The notes under the pieces are model-generated. The model searched no databases, had not been told where the DNA came from, and saw only the letters and a list, made by a program, of their open reading frames with translations. The translations under genes and the position numbers were made by a program. Shown here one piece after another: positions 7,712 through 13,447 of a stretch of DNA of 13,447 nucleotides (its first letter is position 1; each line of letters begins with the position of its first letter). This DNA is from CAYNTG01 sp964400105 (GTDB lineage: Bacteria > UBP14 > UBA6098), in assembly GCA_964400105.1 (NCBI GenBank), contig CAYNTG010000065.1, positions 1 to 13,447 on the forward strand, read 5' to 3'.

Positions 7712-8992
7712 TCAAAGTTCCGGCACGATCTCCAGTTGGCCTCCCATATACGGTCTCAAGGCTTCGGGAATCGTTATCGTGCCGCGCGAGGTTTGATTCG
7801 ATTCCCATAACGCGACCAAAAGCCTCGGCAGCGCGACCCCGCTCGCATTCAGCGTATGCACAAATCTAAGCGGTCCGCCGTCCTCCGGTCGAAATCGGAT
7901 ATTTGCACGTCGCGCCTGAAAATCCAAGAAATTGCTACAACTCGACACCTCGAGCCATTTATCCTCGCCTGGCGTCCAAAGCTCGATATCATATACCTTC
8001 GCCGACGCGAACGACATATCCCCGGTGGAAAGCAGAAGAACCCGATAATGCAAATCGAGAGCGCGCAGCACCTTCTCCGCTTGAGCGAGAAGGCTTTCGT
8101 GCTCCTCCCATGAGCTATCCGGATGAACGATTTTCACAAGCTCGACCTTATCGAACTGATGAACGCGCAACAATCCACGGTTATCCGCGCCGTAAGAGCC
8201 TGCCTCGCGGCGGAAATTCGCCGTGTATCCGGCATAATATTTTGGAAGTTCGTCCTCGCGAAGCTGATCGCCGGCATGGAGATTCGTTATAGGCACCTCG
8301 GCGGTCGGGATAAGGAAAAGGTCGCCGTCGTCGATATGATACATATCGTCTTCGAGTTTGGGGATCTGTGCGCTGCCAATCATGGCACGTCGATTTGCGA
8401 GATATGGCGGTGCGATTTCGAGAAAACCGTCCTCGCGATGTATATCGAGCATCATCGAGATGAGCGCCCGAACCATCCGCGCGCCGTCCCCTTTCAGCAA
8501 CGAAAATCCGCTTCCGCAGACCTTCGCGCCCAATTCCATATCGAGAAGACCCAATATCGATCCAAGTTCGAGATGATCGCGCAGCTCGAAATCGTAATCG
8601 CGGCGATCCCCAAAACTTCGCACGACGATATTTGCACGTTCGTCGCCAACCGGCACGTCGGATGACGGCAGATTCGGTAATTCGAGCATTGCGGCCTGCA
8701 ATTCGGCCCCGGCGATGCGATAGGCCTCCTCTATCGCCTTCACCTTTTCGGAGATCTCTTTCGCCCCCACCTTGAGACTTTCGCCAAGCTGCCTATCTCC
8801 GTTTTTGAATGCACGCCCCACCTCGTCCGAAATTTCCTTCTGGCGATGACGAAGCACGTCCCCTTCAGCCTGCAACTCCCTTCTGCGTTTATCGGCATCG
8901 AGAATCCTATCTACCGAATCCGGCTCACCCTTATTTGCACACGCAACCTTGACCATATCCGGGTTATCTCTAATTATATTAATATCCAGCAT
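7712..8992 (-). CDS. serS: Seryl-tRNA synthetase
   Basis: A 426-residue class II seryl-tRNA synthetase that charges tRNA-Ser (and tRNA-Sec where present) in the cytoplasm. Residues 1-105 form the N-terminal coiled-coil tRNA-binding arm. The catalytic core has TAEVPITN (230-237), motif 2 FRREAGSYGADNRGLLRVHQ (260-279), the serine-site stretch EVSSCSNFLDFQARRANIRF (348-367) and motif 3 around LNASGVALPRLLVALWE (381-397) with Arg390. The AGSYG and ALPR variants resemble enzymes of Bacteroidota and relatives more than the Escherichia coli type. Length is normal and all key motifs are present. The start ATG at 8992 has only a weak purine-rich leader (GAAAGACGAAG) and lies 12 bases after the upstream stop. 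It sits between a secreted protein and the sensor kinase, an unusual place for this housekeeping gene. Confidence 0.97.
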   Translation of the reverse strand: MLDINIIRDNPDMVKVACANKGEPDSVDRILDADKRRRELQAEGDVLRHRQKEISDEVGRAFKNGDRQLGESLKVGAKEISEKVKAIEEAYRIAGAELQAAMLELPNLPSSDVPVGDERANIVVRSFGDRRDYDFELRDHLELGSILGLLDMELGAKVCGSGFSLLKGDGARMVRALISMMLDIHREDGFLEIAPPYLANRRAMIGSAQIPKLEDDMYHIDDGDLFLIPTAEVPITNLHAGDQLREDELPKYYAGYTANFRREAGSYGADNRGLLRVHQFDKVELVKIVHPDSSWEEHESLLAQAEKVLRALDLHYRVLLLSTGDMSFASAKVYDIELWTPGEDKWLEVSSCSNFLDFQARRANIRFRPEDGGPLRFVHTLNASGVALPRLLVALWESNQTSRGTITIPEALRPYMGGQLEIVPEL

Positions 8993-9004
8993 ATCTTCGT
9001 CTTT

Positions 9005-9838
9005 CTATCTTACCGTGAATCTGAATCCGCAGAACGGCGCGGTTGTGTCCTCAATAAAAAACCTGATCTCGTTGCTGCCCTTTGGAAGATCGATTTTGAA
9101 CGTGCGCGCCTTTCCGGTGATAACCTCTCCGTCGTTTTCCCATGTCGATGTCTCGGAGATTATCGTCTCCAATTTCGCCCGGATCGTTTTCTTGCCCATC
9201 ATCGCTGCGACGACATAATGTTGTGTCCCCTTCATTTTTTTATCGAATGCCAACCTCGACCAAACAGTCAACGTCCCCGAACCCTCGTATTTCACCACCA
9301 CAGAATTCGATGCGTCGGCGGTGTAGTAGGTCGTGAGATTATCGCCTGCTACAAGCGATAGGGATTTTCCATATTCTTCCGGCGTTATCGCCGAGGCCTT
9401 TCTTGGAACCGTCACCAACCGAACATATATCTTTTCGTCCGTTTTCAACTCGACGGAATGCATCCCTTTGGCAAGCTTGATCTTCATCTTCTTTGATGTT
9501 GTCACAGGCTTTGGATTTGCATCTTCGATTCTCATTTCGTATTTTTTCGAGGGCTTTTCCACTACCGAGGCCTTCTTGTATTTTTTGCCGTCGATATAGA
9601 TCTGAAAATCGCTACCGTCATCCTTCGGTGCACGAATATAAACATAAACATAATCTGCGGTTAAATTCCTCCATTCGGTGGAATTTTCGGAGTCCACGAG
9701 TGTGTATTTCCATGCCGTTTTCCCGCCTACTAACATGCACGACTTCCCGCCGCTCGCAGGCTCGACATATTTTGCAAAAACCGGCAAGGTCGTCGATACC
9801 GCAAACAAGGCGATGTAGAAAAAAATCTTGTTTTTCAC
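9005..9838 (-). CDS. Secreted beta-rich protein of unknown function heading the serS-porX block
   Basis: A 277-residue protein not recognised as any named family. It has a clear signal peptide (MKNK followed by a hydrophobic stretch, likely cut after VFA at 20-22), so it should be periplasmic, outer-membrane or extracellular. The mature part is rich in Lys, Thr, Tyr and Val with beta-strand-like alternation. Two segments, about 60-147 and 178-277, look weakly similar: each ends in a strand-Lys-Gly-strand pattern (KMKIKLAKGMHSVEL, 117-131, and TFKIDLPKGSNEIRFF, 247-262), as in tandem beta-sandwich domains. It starts at GTG 9838, supported by GGAGG at 9843-9847; no in-frame ATG lies nearby. A promoter-like site lies just upstream, making this the first gene of the block. 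Carbohydrate- or surface-binding is possible but unproven. Confidence 0.8.
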   Translation of the reverse strand: MKNKIFFYIALFAVSTTLPVFAKYVEPASGGKSCMLVGGKTAWKYTLVDSENSTEWRNLTADYVYVYIRAPKDDGSDFQIYIDGKKYKKASVVEKPSKKYEMRIEDANPKPVTTSKKMKIKLAKGMHSVELKTDEKIYVRLVTVPRKASAITPEEYGKSLSLVAGDNLTTYYTADASNSVVVKYEGSGTLTVWSRLAFDKKMKGTQHYVVAAMMGKKTIRAKLETIISETSTWENDGEVITGKARTFKIDLPKGSNEIRFFIEDTTAPFCGFRFTVR

Positions 9839-9842
9839 CGAA

Positions 9843-9847
9843 CCTCC
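9843..9847 (-). promoter_or_regulatory. Ribosome binding site for the GTG start at 9838
   Basis: The minus strand reads GGAGG, four bases before GTG 9838-9836. It supports a GTG start for the secreted protein; the ATG overlapping this motif is out of frame and meets a stop after four codons. Confidence 0.65.
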
Positions 9848-9873
9848 ATCTAAATAAAAGAGAATAACCTTAT

Positions 9874-9902
9874 AATATAATCTCGAAAGATCGATTAGTC
9901 AA
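9874..9902 (-). promoter_or_regulatory. Sigma70-type promoter candidate for the secreted protein-serS-kinase-porX block
   Basis: The minus strand has TTGACT (9902-9897), a 17-base spacer, then TATATT (9879-9874). This matches the bacterial housekeeping consensus in 5/6 (-35) and 4/6 (-10) positions with ideal spacing. Transcription would begin near 9867, about 30 bases before the GTG start. As the genes from 9838 down to the gap are closely spaced, this one site could drive them all. Bacteroidota use a different promoter consensus (TTTG and TAnnTTTG), so if the host is a true Bacteroidota this match would mean less. Confidence 0.5.
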
Positions 9903-9939
9903 TGAGTCTATGCTCAACGATTGTCCGGTAAAGGGACAT
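9895..9939 (-). other. Possible 14-codon leader ORF upstream of the operon
   Basis: Starting at ATG 9939-9937 and following a G-rich stretch (GGGGGG then TTACC) on the minus strand, an ORF encodes MSLYRTIVEHRLID and stops at TAA 9897-9895, inside the -35 box of the proximal promoter candidate. It has no run of a single amino acid that would suggest attenuation (only one Ser, despite the nearby serS). It could be chance; it is recorded because of the start context and its position between two promoter-like sites. Confidence 0.15.
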
Positions 9940-9953
9940 GGTAACCCCCCTGT

Positions 9954-9982
9954 TTTATAATATACGGGGTGATTGTGTCCAA
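9954..9982 (-). promoter_or_regulatory. Second, upstream promoter candidate
   Basis: The minus strand shows TTGGAC (9982-9977), a 17-base spacer and TATAAA (9959-9954), giving a start point near 9947 just ahead of the 14-codon ORF. The box lies in a 10-mer, TATATTATAA on the minus strand (9964-9955), that is repeated exactly at 9879-9870 in the proximal promoter, 85 bases away. On the plus strand the same site contains a perfect TATAAT (9956-9961) with GGGACA 17 bases upstream, so the direction of any activity is uncertain. Confidence 0.3.
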
Positions 9983-10152
9983 AAGAACAGCGCGAACTCG
10001 CCTGGGTCAAGGCCTTTTTTAAGAATTATGGATTGTGGAAACATGTGGAAACGTGCAGGCACAGTGTTCAAGCGGCTCTGCAGCGAGGACTCGATAATTG
10101 GGCTATCGTGTCCGAGGCATTTATGCTTTATCTCTTTTCCCGATTCGTCCAT
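9955..10152 (-). CDS. Possible small ORF in the spacer, doubtful
   Basis: A 65-codon frame opens at ATG 10152, preceded by GAGG eight bases upstream, and ends at TAA 9957-9955 within the upstream promoter candidate. The product is not recognised; it has no signal peptide, no membrane segment and no motif. Both plus-strand frames over the same stretch are also open for 80-86 codons, which weakens the case. It may be a decayed gene or mobile-element remnant, or simply noncoding. Confidence 0.18.
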   Translation of the reverse strand: MDESGKEIKHKCLGHDSPIIESSLQSRLNTVPARFHMFPQSIILKKGLDPGEFALFFWTQSPRIL

Positions 10153-10289
10153 AATAATTACCTCAGAAAACTTGCGATGAATGTCGATTCCAATACACTA
10201 CATATTGGTTGCCTTCTTGGGTTCGGTTCGTGATACAGATATTGCATTTGTGGCGGTGCGTTTTGTTTTTCAAAAAATGGATTGGGATG

Positions 10290-11384
10290 TTATCGACCGA
10301 TGGGGGAGAGGACGAATTTCTCGGATTCGCGGGTTACTTCTGTATCGGTGAAGAGCAGCGATTCCGTTAGGTATCCAAAGAATATCTCAGCTTCCGGGAA
10401 GTGCGCAAAATGCGCCTCCTTCGGCGAGTTTAAAAGCTCGATAGGGCGGATTCGCGCATCGATTAGCTCGTTGCCGCGAAATGTCATTTCGAGGATGCCG
10501 GTGAGGTTGTTCATCATGTCGTTTTGGTCGAAAACGAAGTTGCCGAGCGAGTATGCTATCAGGCCGCCGCCGTAGAACTCGATCCCCTGCCAAGAGTGCG
10601 GATGGTGCCCGAGAACAACATCGACGCCGCGATCGATCATCGCGCGGCCAAGCTCGATCTGACGTTCCGTCGGGAAAAGGCGATACTCCTCGCCCCAATG
10701 TATCTGCACGATGAGGACATCGCAGCGATCGCGTGCGTTTCGGATGGCGTCGAAGACCCACGGCTCGTATGCCGGCGCGCAGGCCGGTCGGTCCTTTCCG
10801 ATGTAATTTGTTTTCGTATCGTTGAATCCGAGTAAGCCGAATTTTATCCCGCGTGCATCGACGATCCGCACCTTCAAAGCCTCGTCCAGATTTACGCCGC
10901 CGCCGACCGTTTCGATTCCGCCGTTTTCGAGGCGGACAAGACCGTCGCAAAAGCATTTAAGGCCGTAATCGAAGGCGTGGTTATTCGCCACCGTCAGGAC
11001 ATCGAACCCGGCATTCACAAGATGTGGAATAATCGCCGGATCGGCGCGAAAGACGTATTTTTTGTCCATCGGCGCGCCGAATTCGCTTACCGGGCATTCG
11101 AGATTGCCGGTCGTGATATCGAATTCGGCGAGATATTCTGCGACATCGCGCAGGGGCGCATCGAATCCCGCAGAATCCATATGCAAAGCCACACCGCGTG
11201 CGAACATCATGTCGCCCACCGCAGCGATTTTAACCGTCTGAGGCTCTATTCCAAAAGGATTTCCGTTATGTGGTAAAGCCCTTTTCGTCGGATTCTCGTT
11301 ACACGAAAGGGTAAAAACGACAAGTAATGCCGCGCCTATTATGATCGATCTTTGTTTAGGAGAATTATCGGGCAAAAGTGGCAT
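10290..11384 (-). CDS. CapA-family (PGA_cap) metallophosphatase-like lipoprotein
   Basis: A 364-residue protein of the CapA/PGA_cap family, a calcineurin-like metallophosphatase fold. Motifs in order: VGDMMFAR (56-63), TGNLECPVS (92-100), VANNHAFDYG (132-141), VQIHWGEEY (226-234), VLGHHPHSWQGIE (257-269) and AYSLGNFVFD (277-286). The Asp, Asn and His residues expected to hold metals are all present. The N-terminus is hydrophobic and ends in TLSC (Cys28), a plausible though imperfect lipobox, so it is probably a membrane-anchored lipoprotein. CapA itself belongs to poly-gamma-glutamate capsule export in Bacillus, but no capB or capC homologue is in the window, so capsule synthesis cannot be claimed and I leave the symbol empty. 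A cell-envelope phosphoesterase or hydrolase is equally possible. It follows the outer-membrane-like gene by 11 bases; the ATG lacks a clear ribosome site. Confidence 0.88.
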   Translation of the reverse strand: MPLLPDNSPKQRSIIIGAALLVVFTLSCNENPTKRALPHNGNPFGIEPQTVKIAAVGDMMFARGVALHMDSAGFDAPLRDVAEYLAEFDITTGNLECPVSEFGAPMDKKYVFRADPAIIPHLVNAGFDVLTVANNHAFDYGLKCFCDGLVRLENGGIETVGGGVNLDEALKVRIVDARGIKFGLLGFNDTKTNYIGKDRPACAPAYEPWVFDAIRNARDRCDVLIVQIHWGEEYRLFPTERQIELGRAMIDRGVDVVLGHHPHSWQGIEFYGGGLIAYSLGNFVFDQNDMMNNLTGILEMTFRGNELIDARIRPIELLNSPKEAHFAHFPEAEIFFGYLTESLLFTDTEVTRESEKFVLSPIGR

Positions 11385-11395
11385 CTATCGAGGTT

Positions 11396-12136
11396 TTAAG
11401 GATATACATAACTGAATTCGAACAACGAGAAATCGCTATTGCCGACGTCGTATATCGCTTGAGATTCGTCGTTGTGGCCCTTCAAATTTTGAAGCAGAGA
11501 AAGACGATATTTCAGCGTGATCTCGCCGTAATCGCCGGGCGAGAACCTCCAGTATGGCGAGAGCGTGAGGAGGTTGCCGTCGTAATAGTCCCACGTGACG
11601 CCGTTATCGGTGAATGTTCGACCGATCTCGAGCTTGGTGTAAATGATCCAGTCGAGGGCGACGCCGGTTCCCTCCATCATATCGACCGGAATTCCGAGGT
11701 CGATCCCCACGATGTGCGCATAAAAATCTCCCTTTACCGGATAAATCTTACCTCGCATGAATCGATAGTTGACTCCGGCGTGAACCGGTGGAACGTGAAC
11801 CTCGCAACCCGCCGAAGCATCGCCGAGCGCCGCCCAATCGTCGGCGAAAGGGAACATCCCCATTACGCGAATCGGGAATGCGAACCATCCACCGCCGAAA
11901 TTGATCGTCGGCGTGAATCGGAATCCCATCTCCGGCACGGGAAACCATGTAACATCGCCGCCTGCGGAATCGACCGGAAAAAGCATCATCGGAAAATGAA
12001 CGAGAATTTCGCCGCGAAAAAGCTTGTCCTGAAGCTCATCGGCTGTCGCAATCTGAAGCGAATCGCGATTGACACCCGCAAATGCGCATATCGGGATAAG
12101 TATTATCAGGCTGAGAAAAAGCGCTGTTTTAATCAA
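11396..12136 (-). CDS. Outer-membrane-like secreted protein of unknown function
   Basis: A 246-residue protein with a signal peptide (likely cut after AFA at 18-20) and a mature part of alternating aromatic and polar residues, many Gly, Phe, Tyr and Trp, and an aromatic C-terminal strand (FEFSYVYP). This is the look of a small outer-membrane beta-barrel. I do not recognise a named family. The start is TTG 12136: the stop of the aminotransferase gene overlaps it as TTGA and AAGGAG lies five bases upstream, so translation is probably coupled. A longer frame (277 codons) is open on the opposite strand across this gene, but it has no signal peptide or recognisable motif and is rejected. Position between a DAP-type aminotransferase and a CapA-like lipoprotein hints at an envelope role; this is inference. 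Confidence 0.8.
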   Translation of the reverse strand: MIKTALFLSLIILIPICAFAGVNRDSLQIATADELQDKLFRGEILVHFPMMLFPVDSAGGDVTWFPVPEMGFRFTPTINFGGGWFAFPIRVMGMFPFADDWAALGDASAGCEVHVPPVHAGVNYRFMRGKIYPVKGDFYAHIVGIDLGIPVDMMEGTGVALDWIIYTKLEIGRTFTDNGVTWDYYDGNLLTLSPYWRFSPGDYGEITLKYRLSLLQNLKGHNDESQAIYDVGNSDFSLFEFSYVYP

Positions 12137-13275
12137 AATTGCTCCTTTGATAATCGTTCGATACCGAGGGCGATTTCCTCGTCCGGAAGGGTCAGCGAAA
12201 ACCGGATATAACCCTCGCCGCCCAAGCCCATCGCGCTGCCGGGAAGCACGACGACGCCGCGATCTTCGATAAGTCTTTTGGCGAATTCGGCGCTGGTCTC
12301 ATCGGTCGGCACCTTTGCCCAGATATAAAATGTCGCATCGGTTGAAAACAGCTCCCAGCCGAGTTTTAACAGGGCATCGCGCATCGTCTCAACACGGCGC
12401 TTGTATATCTTACGCGTCGGCGGAATGAGATCCGCAAAGTTATCGAGGGCGGTTTTTGCGGCATCCTGAATCGGGCGGAAAACGCCCGAGTCGATATTCT
12501 TTTTCAGCGCGCCCAAAGCCGCGATAGCGTCGGCACTTCCGGCTGCGAAACCGACGCGCCAACCGCACATCGAAAAAGATTTACTCAGCGAATGAATCTC
12601 GAGGGCGACATCCTTGCCTCCAACCGCAAGCGGCCCGGATGGCTTCTCTTTGAAATAAATCTCCGAATAAGCGGCATCGTTCACCAGAAGATAACCATGT
12701 TTGCGAGCATGTTCGACGGCATCGCGCCAGAATTCTTCCGGCGCGGTTTGCGCTGTCGGGTTGTTCGGATAGTTCAACCAAACGAGCTTCGTGCCTGAAG
12801 GAATATCGCCGAGATCGGGCAGAAAACCGTTTTCCGCTCGAAGCGGGATCGGAACCGGGTTGGCCCCCGCAAAAACGATTCCGGCCTTATATACCGGATA
12901 TGCCGGATCGGGATAGCACGCTAAATCGCCTGGATTGAGAATTGCCAGCGGCAGATGTGCGATCCCCTCTTTGGATCCGATAAGGGAAAGGATTTCCGTG
13001 TCTGGATCGAGCTTAATCCGCCACCGATTCAGGATATATCGCGCCGCGCTCCTGCGGAATTCCGGCTCGCCGGCATAGCTCGGATACATATGCGCCGTCT
13101 CGCTTCCAAGCCCGGCAAGCAGCGCGCCCTGTAACTCCTTCTGCGTCGCCAAGTCCGGATCGCCGACGCCGAAATCCACGATCTTCATATGCCCGGCGGC
13201 TTTCGCCTTAGCTTCGTTTATCTCGGCAAAAGGGTATTTTAAAAACGGTTTTAGTCTGTCCGAATAAAGTCCCAT
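12133..13275 (-). CDS. dapL: Class I/II PLP aminotransferase, LL-diaminopimelate aminotransferase-like
   Basis: A 380-residue fold-type I PLP aminotransferase. The N-terminus (YSDRLK, then FGVGDPDLAT at 35-44) resembles LL-diaminopimelate aminotransferases, which convert tetrahydrodipicolinate to LL-DAP in one step for lysine and peptidoglycan. Active-site features seen: GSKEGIAH (100-107), Asn171 in NYPNNPTA, Asp200 and Tyr203, the PLP lysine Lys232 in SLSKSFSMCGWRVGF, Arg240 and the carboxylate-binding Arg358 in YIRFS. Length is slightly short for DapL (about 390-410). Related aspartate or alanine aminotransferases share these motifs, so the substrate is inferred, not proven. No other DAP-pathway gene is visible. 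The ATG at 13275 lacks a clear ribosome site but matches the family N-terminus. It overlaps the next gene by TTGA. Confidence 0.85.
   Translation of the reverse strand: MGLYSDRLKPFLKYPFAEINEAKAKAAGHMKIVDFGVGDPDLATQKELQGALLAGLGSETAHMYPSYAGEPEFRRSAARYILNRWRIKLDPDTEILSLIGSKEGIAHLPLAILNPGDLACYPDPAYPVYKAGIVFAGANPVPIPLRAENGFLPDLGDIPSGTKLVWLNYPNNPTAQTAPEEFWRDAVEHARKHGYLLVNDAAYSEIYFKEKPSGPLAVGGKDVALEIHSLSKSFSMCGWRVGFAAGSADAIAALGALKKNIDSGVFRPIQDAAKTALDNFADLIPPTRKIYKRRVETMRDALLKLGWELFSTDATFYIWAKVPTDETSAEFAKRLIEDRGVVVLPGSAMGLGGEGYIRFSLTLPDEEIALGIERLSKEQF
12142..12147 (-). promoter_or_regulatory. Ribosome binding site supporting a TTG start
   Basis: The minus strand reads AAGGAG, five bases before TTG 12136-12134. 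The motif lies in the last codons of the aminotransferase gene. There is no nearby in-frame ATG, and the signal peptide begins at this TTG. Confidence 0.7.
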
Positions 13276-13447
13276 AATGTCTGTAAATTACGCTCGATGA
13301 GGCATTTCGCAAGGCATTTTTTCATCGACCTGTCGGTATTGCCGACCACACCCGGCTCGATTTCGGGAAATATCCCCTTACGTGAACGGAAAACCGATAT
13401 TGAATTGGTTTTGAGCGAGGGCTGCATTTTCGCGTAGGGGTCAACCG
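13251..13447 (-). CDS. Possible C-terminal fragment of an upstream gene at the window edge
   Basis: One minus-strand frame stays open from the window edge for about 64 codons and ends at TAA 13253-13251, overlapping the start of the aminotransferase gene by 25 bases. The visible end reads MKKCLAKCLIERNLQTLW and I recognise no family. Its codon choice resembles the neighbouring genes. An overlap this long is unusual for this window, where overlaps are 1-8 bases, and a 64-codon open frame can occur by chance, so this may be noncoding leader sequence. No -10/-35 pair or ribosome site stands out in the same bases. Confidence 0.3.
   Translation of the reverse strand, partial: VDPYAKMQPSLKTNSISVFRSRKGIFPEIEPGVVGNTDRSMKKCLAKCLIERNLQTLWDFIRTD

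Larger units (their letters stand above)
9903..10289. other. Spacer between the capA and serS-porX blocks
   Basis: This stretch separates the two gene blocks and holds no gene I can support with confidence. It is more AT-rich than the flanking genes. Visible elements are the distal promoter candidate (9954-9982), a tandem TGTGGAAAC pair at 10034-10042 and 10044-10052 with a 10-base period, and a dyad CCAATA-N7-TATTGG at 10190-10208 that could form a hairpin or bind a dimeric protein. No GC-rich terminator follows the capA-like stop at 10290; only a weak AT-rich TTTTTTGAAAAA dyad lies nearby on the minus strand. Readthrough from the first block into the second is therefore possible. Confidence 0.6.

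Noticed and set aside
9840..10289. tRNA, T-box or riboswitch upstream of serS
   Set aside because: I searched the spacer for a cloverleaf, a T-box core and an antiterminator/terminator pair and saw none. serS is also the second gene, behind the secreted protein gene.
11378..12211. Plus-strand frame of 277 codons, longer than the 246-codon minus-strand gene it overlaps
   Set aside because: The minus-strand frame has a signal peptide, a strong ribosome site and coupled overlap with its neighbour. The plus frame has none and reads as charged low-complexity sequence; the codon bias of the region leaves the antisense frame open.
1..13447. CRISPR array, integrase or attachment site
   Set aside because: No regularly spaced repeats of 20-40 bases, no integrase-like product and no long direct repeats were visible on either strand.

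Overview
The window looks like part of a metagenome-assembled or draft bacterial scaffold: all recognisable genes lie on the minus strand and a fixed-length run of 100 Ns sits at 2900-2999. The gene set suggests the FCB side of the bacterial tree (Bacteroidota, Chlorobi and related candidate phyla). The reasons are a PorX-type response regulator fused to a PglZ/alkaline-phosphatase-like domain, a seryl-tRNA synthetase with FCB-like motif variants (AGSYG in motif 2, ALPR in motif 3), an LL-diaminopimelate-aminotransferase-like enzyme, and several secreted beta-rich proteins. The phylum cannot be fixed from this sequence. No tRNA, rRNA, CRISPR or intact insertion sequence was found.

Layout, reading in the direction of transcription (right to left). 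First block, 13447 to 10290: a possible C-terminal piece of an unidentified gene at the window edge, a DapL-like aminotransferase (13275-12133), a small outer-membrane-like protein that begins at a TTG inside the aminotransferase stop (TTGA overlap), and a CapA-family metallophosphatase-like lipoprotein. Then comes a roughly 450-base spacer with no convincing gene. It holds two promoter-like sites, a 14-codon leader-like ORF, tandem near-DnaA boxes and a dyad.

Second block, 9838 to 75, a tightly packed candidate operon: secreted protein of unknown function, serS, sensor histidine kinase, porX, tsaE, secreted subtilisin-like protease, [assembly gap], DUF2085 membrane protein, lemA, DUF2207 membrane protein, and a terminator-like stem-loop at the window edge. 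Spacings are mostly 3-12 bases or short overlaps (ATGA, an 8-base overlap, TAATG).

How they may work together: the kinase and PorX overlap and are probably cognate partners. PorX proteins control the type IX secretion system and envelope stress in Bacteroidota, and the secreted subtilase two genes downstream is a natural candidate cargo. Its C-terminus, where a type IX sorting domain would sit, is lost in the N gap. LemA, DUF2207 and DUF2085 add a membrane module. The most interesting unit is the kinase-PorX-TsaE-protease arrangement; the secreted protein heading the operon is the main unknown.
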